Shown here in pieces: positions 10,308 through 19,063 of a stretch of 64,000 bases of DNA. How positions within the stretch are numbered: position 1 is the stretch's first letter; every line of letters starts with the position of its first letter. Source of the DNA: Pseudomonas sp. ACM7 (GTDB lineage Bacteria > Pseudomonadota > Gammaproteobacteria > Pseudomonadales > Pseudomonadaceae). A program made the position numbers and the translations under genes. Location: the NCBI RefSeq assembly GCF_004136015.1, contig NZ_CP024866.1:5612065-5676064 (forward strand), written 5' to 3'. The notes beneath the pieces were generated by a model. That model made no database searches. It was not told the DNA's origin and saw nothing but the letters and a program-made list of their open reading frames with translations.

Positions 10308-10786
10308 ACAATGTGCTACGGCTGGAGGAGGGTGTGGCGCGGATTGTCGCTGATGATCCATGGACCCTGGTCAGGGATGTCAACGATGAATGGCCGGCGG
10401 GTGCAGTGATTCTGCCGTTGGCCCGCTGGCTTGAAGGTCCACCGCAAAAGGGTGTGTGGTTGGGGCCGGACGATGAAGTGGACAGCCTCAAGCCGTGGTT
10501 TTCACACCTGCCGCTGATTGCCCTCGACTTTCCGAGTTTCCGTGATGGTCGCGGTTACAGCCAGGCGTACTTGCTGCGCACTCGATTGGGCTGGACGGGC
10601 GAGTTGCGCGCGGTCGGCGACGTACTGCGCGATCAACTTAGCCACATGCGTCAATGCGGGTTCGACAGCTTTGCGGTGCGTGAGGACAAGTCGGTTGAAG
10701 ATGCGCTCAAGGGGCTGGCCGGGATGAGTGTGCTGTATGGGCGTTCGGTAATTGAGCCGCGGCCGTTGTTTCGACGGCGTCAGTAG
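10304..10786 (+). CDS. DUF934 family protein, sulfite/nitrite reductase partner
   Basis: A 160-residue DUF934 protein. Members almost always follow CysI-type reductases and are annotated as probably involved in sulfite reduction. Typical features are VILPLARWLEG, LGPDDEVDSL and FPSFRDGRGYSQAYLLRTRLGW. The ATG overlaps the reductase stop (ATGA), so translation is coupled. The biochemical function is unknown; a role in electron delivery or assembly is inferred from the constant pairing. Confidence 0.88.
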   Translation: MNNVLRLEEGVARIVADDPWTLVRDVNDEWPAGAVILPLARWLEGPPQKGVWLGPDDEVDSLKPWFSHLPLIALDFPSFRDGRGYSQAYLLRTRLGWTGELRAVGDVLRDQLSHMRQCGFDSFAVREDKSVEDALKGLAGMSVLYGRSVIEPRPLFRRRQ

Positions 10787-10801
10787 AAACCCCGGTGAGG
10801 A

Positions 10802-10830
10802 CGGCGCATCCTGTAGAGCTGGATGCGCCG
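10802..10830. terminator. Hairpin between convergent genes
   Basis: CGGCGCATCC and GGATGCGCCG form a perfect ten-base stem around TGTAGAGCT, right after the DUF934 stop and facing the convergent lipoprotein gene. No T-run follows on either strand, so this is a terminator-like hairpin rather than a textbook intrinsic terminator. Confidence 0.55.
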
Positions 10831-10837
10831 AGCGCTG

Positions 10838-11338
10838 TCAGTTGATGCGGACCAGAGCAGCTCGATCGCTTGGAGAAAGCTGATCAATTTCGAGCAGCGT
10901 CAGGCTTTTTGGCGCTTCACCAGGCAGTGGGTTGCCAAGATTGCCCGCAGCGTCGGCGGGAAGTTTGTACATCGCGCCAGTGAGTGGATCGACAACGAGC
11001 ATGCCAATCACCCCCCCCAATAACAGGTTGCCCCAGTACCAGCCACTCATGCTGGTTTCCAGCGTAGCGCTGGTATCGGCATAACCTTCTTTCTTAAACG
11101 TGATGGTGTAGGCCTCACCTTTGAAGTAGCCACGACCTGAAGGCAGGGTAACGGTATTGGGCGTGGAACCGTTATGAACGATGACTCCGTCCTTGTTCTT
11201 GATGGTGAAGTCGGCACCGCTTGGAGTGCTCGACACGTTCACTGGGTATTTGCTGTCGCCTACGATGCTTGCACAGCCCGAAGTCAGCAGTGTGGCGGTC
11301 AGGGCTGTAACGGTGAACAGCGTGCGGAGAGCTTTCAT
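10838..11338 (-). CDS. Lipoprotein with PEGA-like domain
   Basis: A 166-residue secreted lipoprotein. The signal peptide (MKALRTLFTVTALTATLLTS) ends in the lipobox LTSGC, giving a lipidated Cys at position 22. Next comes a PEGA-like beta domain (VNVSSTPSGADFTIKNKDG and YTITFKKEGYADTSATLE), then a glycine-rich hydrophobic segment (GWYWGNLLLGGVIGMLVVD). The last residues are polar. The ATG has AAGGA upstream. PEGA-domain lipoproteins are envelope proteins of unclear role. Confidence 0.8.
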   Translation of the reverse strand: MKALRTLFTVTALTATLLTSGCASIVGDSKYPVNVSSTPSGADFTIKNKDGVIVHNGSTPNTVTLPSGRGYFKGEAYTITFKKEGYADTSATLETSMSGWYWGNLLLGGVIGMLVVDPLTGAMYKLPADAAGNLGNPLPGEAPKSLTLLEIDQLSPSDRAALVRIN

Positions 11339-11600
11339 TGATGATCCTTGAGACCGGGATTGCCGTCATTGGCCGAGGTACGCTTCATGTCGCCTCGTTG
11401 TGAGTATTGGGGGCTGACTGCCCGGCGCGGACTCTAGCACTAATGGCAGTGAGCCATCATCCAGAATTTAAATTAATTCGGTGTAGTCGCACGCCTTGGG
11501 AGATGTTGTGTGGTGGCGCAAGGCATTTGTACTTGGGTCGATGATGGCACTTTGGTAGAGTCCGCACCTCATAAGGAAGTCGTACCGAAAGGAGTCTGGT

Positions 11601-12569
11601 TTGAGTGTGGGCAAGAAGATTTTAGGGTTAACCGCGTTTCTGCTGATGTTGACCCTGTGGGGCGGTTACTTTTATGTGTTCCAGGAAAACCGCGGCGGGC
11701 AGTTGGGTGGCGCGTTCGACAGTTACGCCTGGTGCGGCACGCCACCGGCCGCTGATGCGCTGTCGCTGGGCAAGGATCAGCTGACCCTACGCATCACCAA
11801 CAACCTGCGTGGCGAGTTCATGCTCAGCGGCGCGGTGATTGTTTCCGAGCGCACTTTCAACCGCTACGACCTGGGCCGAAACGAGCTGCGCTTGCGCCTG
11901 GAACCGCTGCAATGGTCTTACGGCGCCACGCCGATTTTTCTCGAACAGGTCAGGATCAAACCCCTGAGCCGTAACCTCGCGTCAGACAACAAAAGCGCCT
12001 ATGCGGAGCTGGAGCCGCGACCGATCGGCGTGCAGGGGCGCTTCACCGAGTTTCCCTTCGACACCTACCGCTACGGCTACAAACCGGTGCTGTATTACCT
12101 CAAGGGCAATGAGCGCATCGACTTGCGCTTTCGCCACATCACCACGGTGATGGAGATGTCGAACACCTTTACGCCCATTCAAAAGTACAACCGGGCCGAG
12201 TACATCAACGAGAAAAACGCGTTGGTGCGTGACGAGGATTACAAGCCTTACGCCGTCAACGAATGTGCGTTCAGCGTCGAGCGCAAAGGCTCGTTCAAAG
12301 TGATCGTCTTGCTGTTGCTGCTGGTGATTTGCCTGCCGCTGATGCATGTGTTTTATCGCGACGAGCCGGGCATCGATTTTCTCGCCACGCTGGTGAGTAT
12401 CGGGGCGATCCGGGTGTTTCTGGTCGGGCCGTTGCAGGACTTTCAGCTGTACAACATCGACTTCCTGTTCGGCGCGGCGATTTTACTGGTGGGGACGGTG
12501 TCGTCGATCAAGGCGATGCGGGCGAATAGTCGGCGGGAGTTGGCGTTGAAGAGCGGGTCGTCCTGGTAA
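11601..12569 (+). CDS. Hypothetical inner-membrane protein
   Basis: A 322-residue protein starting with TTG, supported by AAAGGAG seven bases upstream. One membrane helix near residues 6-27, a periplasmic region of about 200 residues (FMLSGAVIVSERTFNRYDLG, YRYGYKPVLYYLKG), and three C-terminal helices (VIVLLLLLVICLPLMHVFY, FLATLVSIGAIRVFLVG, FLFGAAILLVGTVSSI). The layout suggests a sensor or envelope component. I do not recognise a named family. It is convergent with the multihaem cytochrome gene, with a REPIN between. Confidence 0.7.
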   Translation: MSVGKKILGLTAFLLMLTLWGGYFYVFQENRGGQLGGAFDSYAWCGTPPAADALSLGKDQLTLRITNNLRGEFMLSGAVIVSERTFNRYDLGRNELRLRLEPLQWSYGATPIFLEQVRIKPLSRNLASDNKSAYAELEPRPIGVQGRFTEFPFDTYRYGYKPVLYYLKGNERIDLRFRHITTVMEMSNTFTPIQKYNRAEYINEKNALVRDEDYKPYAVNECAFSVERKGSFKVIVLLLLLVICLPLMHVFYRDEPGIDFLATLVSIGAIRVFLVGPLQDFQLYNIDFLFGAAILLVGTVSSIKAMRANSRRELALKSGSSW

Positions 12570-12605
12570 TTCAGAGCCGAGATTGTTGTCGTCTGCGCCG
12601 GCCTC

Positions 12606-12697
12606 ATCGCGAGCAAGCTCGCTCCCACAGTGGGTCTGTTGTGGCCACACAATCTGTGTACACCAGAGATCCATGTGGGAGCGAGCTTGCTCGCGAG
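12606..12697. repeat. REPIN, fluorescens class
   Basis: Two facing REPs, TCGCGAGCAAGCTCGCTCCCACA and its reverse complement TGTGGGAGCGAGCTTGCTCGCGA, flank about 45 bases. It sits between the convergent membrane protein and cytochrome genes. Confidence 0.9.
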
Positions 12698-12719
12698 GGG
12701 CCTTTGGATCAGCCCCCCA

Positions 12720-15071
12720 TCACTTCAACGCCGGATCCCCCATGTTCATTTTCTTCCAGCCTTGCAGCAGCACCTGCGCCTTCGGTTCCTGCCCGTTATC
12801 CAGGTAGTACTGGATCAACGACAACCGGGCATTGCGATTGGCCGGTTGCACTTTCAGCAGCCGCTCCAGCTCTTGGCAGGCCTCATCGACCTTGCCGCTG
12901 TCGTGCAACGCCACCGCCAACACGTAACCGTACTGAGCGTTCTGAGGTTCCAGTTGCGCAGCCTTGCGCAGGGCCGGCATGGCCTGGGCGGATTTGCCAG
13001 CGCGCACCAGGGACAGGCCTTGAGTGTGTTGCAGCAGGGCGGCATCCGGATGTGCTTTCAGGCTCTGCTCCAGCAGCGTCTGAGCTTCCTGACTGCGTCC
13101 GTTCGCCTCCAGCCATTGCACCAGCGTCACCAGTGCCGGGTAGAAATCAGGATCTTGTTTGAGGGCGGTGCGAAGCAGCGCTGCGACTTCGCCGCTACGA
13201 CCGCTGGCCTGATAGAGCATGGCGAGGTTGAGGTTGGCTTCAGCGCGTTCGGCCAGGCTCTTCTGGACCTCCTCGTACTCGGCGATGGCTGCATTCCAGT
13301 TGTCCTGGGCGTTGCCTAAACCATTACGGGCCACGCTCAGCAGGTCACGAGCCGCGACAATCCGCACAGCCTTCACCGGATCATGCAGCAACGGCGTCAG
13401 CAGCGACGCGCGCTCCGGTGGTGGCAGGAACGCGCTGATCGCCCGGACGGCGCTTTCACGCACTTGCGGTGCCGGGTGGCTCAAGTCCTTGGTAGCCAGT
13501 TTCAACGCCTGTTCGCTTGGGTACAGCGGCAACTCGGCGAGCAGGGTCGCGCGCTGAATCGCTGGCAAGTTGCTGCGTTGAAGCTGTTCGTACAAGGCTT
13601 GTGCCGCGCCGGGCTGACCGTTGCGAATCAGCCACAGGCTTTCGTCGTAACGCGGCGCCTGCGCGGTGGTGGTGTTCCAGAGCTTGAATTGCTCGGTGAC
13701 CTTGTCGCCAGCCTTGCCCTGGTGACAGGTCAGGCAAGCATCCGGCGTGCCGAGTTTTTTCGCCCGCTCAGGGTTGGGGATGCTGAAACTGTGGTCATGC
13801 CTGAAGTCATTACCCATGTAGAACTTGCCGGGCATGTGGCAATCCATGCACTGCGAACCCGGCTGGCCCATGGTGTGGCGGGTGTGTTCGATGGAATCGT
13901 AGTTCTTCGCTTGCAGCCCTTTGCCGTCGACGCCGTTCACCGAAGTCTTGCCGGCGGTGTTGTGGCATTGCAGGCAGACACCGTTGCCCGGTGCCTTCAG
14001 CTCGGTGCTGTGCGGGTTGTGGCAGTTGCTGCAGCGCACGCCCTTGTCGAACATTTTGCTCTGGGCGAAGGAGCCGTGTTCGAACACTTCGTCCTTGATC
14101 TTGCCGTCCAGCGCATACAACTCGCGGGTCAGGGTACTCGGCAGGTAGTCATCCATCAGGCGCTTGCCAGTGGTGAAGCCGTCGCCCAAAGGCGCGCGGC
14201 GCGAGTGGCAGCGGGCACAGGTTTCGATTTCGACAGTGGCGTTCTTGTCCTTCAGGTCGAGGGCAAAACCGGCATGGACCAGGTCACCTTTTTTTGCCGT
14301 CCATTCCAGGTGATTGGAGGCCGGACCGTGGCAAGCCTGACAGCCGACACCGAGGCTGTTCCAGTGACTGTCGAAGGTGTTTTTTGCGGCATTGAAATTG
14401 CGTTTGTAACCGGTGGTGTGGCACTCGACGCACATGAAGTTGGCGTTCTGGCTCGGCTTGCTCCAGTGCAACGGGTCTTTGAAGTTCACACCCTGGCCCG
14501 GATAGAGGTGAAACCAGCGGTGCTTCTCGGTATCCCAGGCCACGCCGAGGGCCTGCAACCGACCTTCGCCGACCTCGATCAGGTATTGCTGCAACGGCGC
14601 GATGCCGAAGGTGTAGGCGACCTTGAAGTCGGCATTCTTGCCGTCAATGCCGGGGGTGTTGACCCAGAATTCGTCGCCCTTGCGCGAGAAACGGGTGGTT
14701 TCATTTTCCGCTTTGAAGGAGACGTTATTGAAGTCGCCCAGCATCGTCTCGGCATTGGCTTCCTGCATCGCCAATTGGTGATGGGAGCCTTGCCAGTCCT
14801 TGACCTGCTCGCTGTGGCAGCCCTGGCATTGTTGCTCATCGACCATCGTTGCCGGCGCCACGGCAACCGGTTGCGGTTTGACCGGCTGAGCGACCGGCGT
14901 ACTGACAGGCGCATAAGTCACGGGGGCCGGTTTGCTGCTGAACAGAAACCAGCCGATGCCCGCGACGGCCAATAGCAAGACGCCGAGGGTGACGGGAAAC
15001 AGGTAACGGTTAATCAAGGTCGGTGGCGAATCAGGGTTTGTCTGTACCGCTTTATTTTTATGTTTCGGCAT
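12720..15071 (-). CDS. Octahaem c-type cytochrome with HEAT/TPR C-terminal domain
   Basis: A 783-residue membrane-anchored multihaem cytochrome. One N-terminal helix (LFPVTLGVLLLAVAGIGWFLF) would anchor it in the inner membrane with the rest in the periplasm. Eight CxxCH haem motifs follow in order: CQGCH, CVECH, CQACH, CARCH, CSNCH, CLQCH, CMDCH, CLTCH. The C-terminal third holds HEAT-like (PAPQVRESAVRAISAFL) and TPR repeats (LNLAMLYQASGRSGEVAALL, TQGLSLVRAGKSAQAMPALR). The start at 15071 has GGAAG upstream and is preferred over ATG 15083. The haem part resembles the cytochrome c554 group. The electron donor and acceptor are unknown, and no partner reductase is adjacent. Confidence 0.9.
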   Translation of the reverse strand: MPKHKNKAVQTNPDSPPTLINRYLFPVTLGVLLLAVAGIGWFLFSSKPAPVTYAPVSTPVAQPVKPQPVAVAPATMVDEQQCQGCHSEQVKDWQGSHHQLAMQEANAETMLGDFNNVSFKAENETTRFSRKGDEFWVNTPGIDGKNADFKVAYTFGIAPLQQYLIEVGEGRLQALGVAWDTEKHRWFHLYPGQGVNFKDPLHWSKPSQNANFMCVECHTTGYKRNFNAAKNTFDSHWNSLGVGCQACHGPASNHLEWTAKKGDLVHAGFALDLKDKNATVEIETCARCHSRRAPLGDGFTTGKRLMDDYLPSTLTRELYALDGKIKDEVFEHGSFAQSKMFDKGVRCSNCHNPHSTELKAPGNGVCLQCHNTAGKTSVNGVDGKGLQAKNYDSIEHTRHTMGQPGSQCMDCHMPGKFYMGNDFRHDHSFSIPNPERAKKLGTPDACLTCHQGKAGDKVTEQFKLWNTTTAQAPRYDESLWLIRNGQPGAAQALYEQLQRSNLPAIQRATLLAELPLYPSEQALKLATKDLSHPAPQVRESAVRAISAFLPPPERASLLTPLLHDPVKAVRIVAARDLLSVARNGLGNAQDNWNAAIAEYEEVQKSLAERAEANLNLAMLYQASGRSGEVAALLRTALKQDPDFYPALVTLVQWLEANGRSQEAQTLLEQSLKAHPDAALLQHTQGLSLVRAGKSAQAMPALRKAAQLEPQNAQYGYVLAVALHDSGKVDEACQELERLLKVQPANRNARLSLIQYYLDNGQEPKAQVLLQGWKKMNMGDPALK

Positions 15072-15216
15072 TGCGACTTCCATAGTCCGGGTGCGTTTGC
15101 CGTCAGGCGCGCGTTCAAGCTCGACGCAACTTTGCCGGATGGCCGGCGTCTGTCAAATGACGGTTGTGATTTACTGTGTAGCGTTGCCACCCTCGGGTGC
15201 CACGGTCATGGTGATG

Positions 15217-15574
15217 CGCTGGGTGGACCCCAAACTCGACATCAACAAATTCACCAGTGTTTACATCGAACCGACCCAGCTCTATCCCAAACCTCAACCG
15301 ACCGTGAAAATCCCTCAGGCGACCCTGAACGGAATCACCCGTTACTACGATCAGGCACTCAAGCGCGAAATCGGTAAATCCCTGCCGTTGGCCGTTGGCC
15401 GCAGGTCCTGATCCGGGTGTGATCGTGGTGCGCGCCGCCATCACCGCCGTGAGCAGCAAGACTGAAAGCCTGAAGCTCTATGAAGTGATCTCGATCGCCC
15501 TGGTGGCAGCGGCTGTGAACACGGCCAGTGGCATTCGCGCTCAGGAAACCGACCTAGCCACTGAGGCACTCGTG
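15217..15574 (+). pseudogene. DUF3313-like lipoprotein remnant, frameshifted and truncated
   Basis: Two plus-strand frames together resemble the middle of a DUF3313 protein. The first reads RWVDPKLDINKFTSVYIEP then TLNGITRYYDQALKREIGKS. The second, entered by a frameshift near 15396-15411, reads GVIVVRAAITAVSSKTESLK then YEVISIALVAAAVNTASGIR. The signal peptide and start are missing, and similarity stops near 15574. It abuts a DUF1254 remnant on the opposite strand, which suggests a deletion joined the two gene fragments. Confidence 0.6.
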
Positions 15575-15613
15575 GGAATGATCGTGGAGGCGCTGCATCA
15601 CTCACCGACAGGT

Positions 15614-15871
15614 CGCCGCCTGAACGCCGAGTTTGTCACGGAGTTCTTCCTGTCACAGCGCGTAGGAAACCAGCGGCAAGGCCCACAGATAACTTTGGGT
15701 CGCCTGTTGGAAATCCAGCTCGGCGTAAAGCCTGGCGATCGATTCTTGGGTCGGCGATTCGCCTGCCATCGCGATCTTGCCGATCCGCATATCGAGGTCC
15801 CGAGCACCGACGCCGCAACTGACGAACATCGTCATCAGGCTGAAACCGGCTGCGCGAATTGCAACGTGCAT
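15614..15871 (-). pseudogene. DUF1254 gene 5' fragment with a nonsense codon
   Basis: An ATG at 15871 with GAGGA upstream begins a 72-codon frame: a signal-like N terminus (HVAIRAAGFSLMTMFVSCGV) followed by the DUF1254 start SIARLYAELDFQQATQSYLW and ALPLVSYAL. A TGA (tca at 15653) stands where homologs have Trp (TGG), and the frame continues in phase with QEELRDKLGVQAA before similarity ends near 15614. The rest of the roughly 450-residue protein is missing. Both the point stop and the truncation indicate a dead gene. Confidence 0.6.
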
Positions 15872-16190
15872 ATCAAAGTCCTCATACCGAAGGTGACGTT
15901 GGTCCCGGCGAGCTGTGCGAATTGCAGTAGGCCATCGCCGTTGCTGTAGCCGCCGTTTGGGTGGGGGCGAGTGTTGATTGGCACGGTGGCGCGCAGCAAC
16001 TGCGCCACACCAATAATATCGCCGGGAGCGAGGGTTAAGTGCCACGCATTAGAACGTCATTGGTGTGGATATTGGTGTCGTGAGGCGCGGGCGTGTAGTC
16101 ATCCTGGAGGGTGGGTACCGGGCCTGTAGGACACTCTGTTGAAGCTAGCAGCTGACGCCGGGTTCGCCAGCCGAAGGGGGAATCCTTGGT
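15832..16190 (-). pseudogene. Unrecognised decayed coding sequence
   Basis: On the minus strand a frame reading DDYTPAPHDTNIHTNDVLMR hits a stop at 16035; a one-base shift restores a protein-like sequence, TLAPGDIIGVAQLLRATVPI then RPHPNGGYSNGDGLLQFAQL, which runs into the start of the DUF1254 fragment. I do not recognise the family. The remainder up to 16312 shows no further gene, only a small REP hairpin. Confidence 0.35.
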
Positions 16191-16267
16191 TTTTTGTACA
16201 CGTTTGCGTGAGTTCCGTGTACTAAAAAGTTGTTGGGAAACAGGGGGTAGAGATCCATGGACTGCCG

Positions 16268-16300
16268 ATGTGGCGAGGGGGACAAGCCCCCTTGCCACAT
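16268..16300. repeat. Single REP hairpin
   Basis: TGTGGCGAGGGGG and CCCCCTTGCCACA form a near-perfect hairpin with a four-base loop, another well-known fluorescens REP class. It lies 12 bases after the YciI-like gene stop and could end its transcript. Confidence 0.75.
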
Positions 16301-16312
16301 TGATTGGATTAT

Positions 16313-16738
16313 TCAGCGTTTTTTCGCCTGCTCGCGAAGTCGCTCCTCCTGCTCTCGCAACTCCGGTGTGAACTCAGCCCCGAAATCTTCGGCCTCGAAC
16401 ACCTGGCGAATCTCGATCTCGGCGTCGGTGCCTGGCATCGGGTTGGGGCAGCGCTTGACCCACTCGATTGCCTCTTGTTTCGACTTCACCTGCCAAATCC
16501 AGTAGCCGGCGATCAGTTCCTTGGTTTCGGCGAACGGGCCGTCGATCACCGTGCGCTTTTCACCCGAGAATCGCACCCGGGCGCCCTTGCTGCTGGGTTG
16601 CAGGCCATCGCACTCGATGAGGATGCCGGCTTTGACCAGCTCCTCGTTGTAGTTGCCCATCGCGGTCAACAGTTCCTCGCTGGGCATCACACCGGCCTCG
16701 GAATCCTGGCTGGCTTTCACAATGATCATGAATCGCAT
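16313..16738 (-). CDS. YciI-like/DGPF-domain protein
   Basis: A 141-residue YCII-related (DGPF, formerly PhnB/DGPFAETKE) protein. The signature VIDGPFAETKELIAGYWIW is present after an N-terminal ferredoxin-like strand (MRFMIIVKASQDSEAG). The frame is open 46 codons further upstream, but ATG 16738 has GGAGATA at the right place and matches homologs. Such proteins often accompany ECF sigma factors or act as small enzymes; none is next to it here. The Lys/Glu-rich C terminus (LREQEERLREQAKKR) is probably helical. Confidence 0.85.
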   Translation of the reverse strand: MRFMIIVKASQDSEAGVMPSEELLTAMGNYNEELVKAGILIECDGLQPSSKGARVRFSGEKRTVIDGPFAETKELIAGYWIWQVKSKQEAIEWVKRCPNPMPGTDAEIEIRQVFEAEDFGAEFTPELREQEERLREQAKKR

Positions 16739-16830
16739 GGTCTTATCTCCGCTGGATGTGAGTGATTCACAGGTTAGTCGAATGGCCGTCACTTGAATCG
16801 ACAGCGCTGGCTGCCTTGCATGCATCCGAT

Positions 16831-16924
16831 CCTGTGGGAGCGAGCTTGCTCGCGATAGCGGTGTACCAGTCGACACCCATTTTGAATGTTAGTCCGCTAT
16901 CGCGAGCAAGCTCGCTCCCACAGG
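16831..16924. repeat. REPIN, fluorescens class, near perfect
   Basis: CCTGTGGGAGCGAGCTTGCT continuing CGCGATAGCGG on the left is matched by its reverse complement on the right (CCGCTATCGCGAGCAAGCTC then GCTCCCACAGG), a 31-base stem around about 32 bases. It separates the YciI-like gene from tpx. Confidence 0.92.
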
Positions 16925-17067
16925 TTTTGTGTTGATTGTTAGAGTTGTATCCAATTTAGGGGGCGACACTTCACAATTTGTATCTGGGCATAGGTCGTCG
17001 GGCCATTTCGTGGTTAACTTCGGCCTCTTCAAAACTCTCTACAACAACGTTCAGAAGGACTCCGTTC

Positions 17068-17568
17068 ATGGCTCAAGTCACTCTTAAAGGCTCCCCGGTT
17101 CAAGTCAACGGCCAACTGCCACAAGCCGGTTCCAAGGCGCCAGCCTTTTCCCTGGTTGCCGGCAATCTGTCCGACGTGACCCTGGCGAGCTTCGCCGGCA
17201 AGCGCAAAGTGCTGAACATCTTCCCAAGCGTCGATACCCCGACCTGCGCGACTTCGGTTCGCAAGTTCAACGCCCAGGCCAGTGATGTCGCCAACACTGT
17301 CGTGCTGTGCATTTCCGCTGACCTGCCGTTCGCTCAAGCGCGCTTCTGCGGCGCCGAAGGCCTGGAAAACGTACAAAACCTGTCGACCCTGCGCGGTGCC
17401 GAGTTCATCGAGAACTACGGCGTTGCCATCGCTGACGGCCCGCTCAAAGGCCTGACGGCCCGTGCCGTCGTGGTTTTGGACGAAAACGACAACGTTCTGC
17501 ACAGCGAACTGGTCAAGGAAATCGCTGAAGAACCGAACTACGAAGCGGCACTTGCCGTTCTTAAATAA
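17068..17568 (+). CDS. tpx: Thiol peroxidase
   Basis: A 166-residue atypical 2-Cys peroxiredoxin of the Tpx family, which reduces hydrogen peroxide and alkyl hydroperoxides with thioredoxin. The peroxidatic cysteine is C60 in [16 protein letters not shown] and the resolving one C94 in ARFCGAEG, spaced as in E. coli Tpx. The start at 17068 follows AGAAGGA; the frame is open 30 codons upstream but without support. Monocistronic, with its own terminator downstream. Confidence 0.97.
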   Translation: MAQVTLKGSPVQVNGQLPQAGSKAPAFSLVAGNLSDVTLASFAGKRKVLNIFPSVDTPTCATSVRKFNAQASDVANTVVLCISADLPFAQARFCGAEGLENVQNLSTLRGAEFIENYGVAIADGPLKGLTARAVVVLDENDNVLHSELVKEIAEEPNYEAALAVLK

Positions 17569-17587
17569 GTAAAGCATTACAATTGTT

Positions 17588-17619
17588 AACGGCCTGGCAC
17601 TGTCCAGGCCGTTTTCATT
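17588..17619 (+). terminator. Rho-independent terminator of tpx
   Basis: AACGGCCTGG and CCAGGCCGTT form a perfect ten-base stem with loop CACTGT, followed by TTTTCATTT. It starts 20 bases after the tpx stop. Confidence 0.92.
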
Positions 17620-17746
17620 TGTGATTCAGTGTCTTGGCAAAACATCCTGTTACGTAAGCCAAAGGTAAATTGCCGGTAAAGCCGCTTTGCTTAATGCCCG
17701 CCAGTGCTTATCGTTCAGCCTCCTGTAGAAGAAGCCCACGCGCCCA

Positions 17747-19063
17747 ATGGTTGATCATTCCATGCAATCCTCCGTTTCCCGTAGTCCCCGTCGCTGGCTG
17801 TTCGGCCTGCTTGTCCTGTTGGTCATCGCTGGCCTGTGCTGGAAATTCTGGCCCGCCGGCACTGCCCAAAAAGAGGGCGCAGGGCAAAAAGCCGTTGCCG
17901 GCCATACCGGCAGGTCGGGGGGGATGCGTCCGGGTTTCGGCGGGGCGACGGGGCCTGTTCCAGTGCGTGTCGCGCCAGCAGTCAAGGGCGACTTCCCGCT
18001 GTACTACAAGGCGCTGGGCACCGTGACGGCGCTGAACACCATTAATGTGCGCAGCCGCGTCGGCGGTGAGCTGATGAAGATCTCCTTCGAGGAAGGGCAG
18101 ATGGTCAAGGCTGGCGATCTGCTGGCTGAAATCGACCCGCGTCCTTACCAGAACGCCTTGCTTCAGGCTGAAGGCACGTTGCTGCAGAACCAGGCACAAC
18201 TGAAAAACGCCCAGGTCGATGTGGAACGCTATCGCGGCCTGTATCGCGAAGACAGTATTGCCAAGCAGACCCTGGACACCGCCGAAGCGCTGGTGGGCCA
18301 GTATCAGGGCACGGTCAAAACCAATCAGGCGGCGGTCAACGACGCCAAGCTCAATCTGGAATTCACCAAGATCCGCGCCCCGATTGCCGGGCGTGTGGGC
18401 TTGCGTCAGCTGGATGTCGGCAACCTGGTGGCGGCCAACGACACCACCGCGCTGGTGATCATCACCCAGACCCAACCGATCAGCGTTGCGTTCACCTTGC
18501 CGGAAAACAGCCTGGAGACCGTGCTGGCCCGTTATCGCACCGGCGCCAAACTGCCCGCCGAAGCCTGGGACCGTGGCGACACCAAGTTGCAGGCCACCGG
18601 CGTCTTGCAGAGCCTGGACAACCAGATCGACGTCACCACCGGCACCCTGAAATTCAAGGCTCGTTATGAGAACCGCGATCAGGCGCTGTTCCCGAACCAG
18701 TTCGTCAACGTCCACCTGCTGGCCGACACCCTCAAAGACGTGGTGCTCGCACCTTCGGCAGCGATTCAGTTCGGCACCAACGGCACGTTTGTCTACGCCT
18801 TGGACGGCGACAAGAAAGTCGCGATTCGTCAGTTGAAAGTTGGCGCCAGTGACGGTGAAAACACCGTGATTACCGAAGGCCTGGCCCCCGGGGATCGCGT
18901 GGTCCTTGAAGGCACTGACCGCTTGAAGGAAGGCAGCGAAGTGGAAGTGGTCAACGACACCAAGGATGTACCGACCACCCCGACCGAGCACCTGCAAGGC
19001 AAATCGGCCGCCACGGTGCCTGACGCGACGACCACCGACAAGGCGAAAAAGGGCGGCGCATGA
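17747..19063 (+). CDS. muxA: RND efflux periplasmic adaptor MuxA (MdtA-like)
   Basis: A 438-residue membrane fusion protein. One N-terminal membrane helix ([19 protein letters not shown]) is followed by a Gly-rich linker, the biotinyl-lipoyl/barrel-sandwich halves ([20 protein letters not shown] and [20 protein letters not shown]), an alpha-hairpin, beta-barrel and C-terminal domain. It links the inner-membrane pumps MuxB/MuxC to the outer-membrane channel OpmB. No good ribosome site distinguishes the ATG at 17747 from one at 17762. The stop overlaps muxB by four bases. The adaptor plus two pumps plus channel order is diagnostic for muxABC-opmB/mdtABC. Confidence 0.93.
   Translation: MVDHSMQSSVSRSPRRWLFGLLVLLVIAGLCWKFWPAGTAQKEGAGQKAVAGHTGRSGGMRPGFGGATGPVPVRVAPAVKGDFPLYYKALGTVTALNTINVRSRVGGELMKISFEEGQMVKAGDLLAEIDPRPYQNALLQAEGTLLQNQAQLKNAQVDVERYRGLYREDSIAKQTLDTAEALVGQYQGTVKTNQAAVNDAKLNLEFTKIRAPIAGRVGLRQLDVGNLVAANDTTALVIITQTQPISVAFTLPENSLETVLARYRTGAKLPAEAWDRGDTKLQATGVLQSLDNQIDVTTGTLKFKARYENRDQALFPNQFVNVHLLADTLKDVVLAPSAAIQFGTNGTFVYALDGDKKVAIRQLKVGASDGENTVITEGLAPGDRVVLEGTDRLKEGSEVEVVNDTKDVPTTPTEHLQGKSAATVPDATTTDKAKKGGA

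Noticed and set aside
13383..14975. 530-codon plus-strand frame opposite the octahaem cytochrome
   Set aside because: Composition typical of antisense shadows; the opposite frame has eight CxxCH motifs and repeats.
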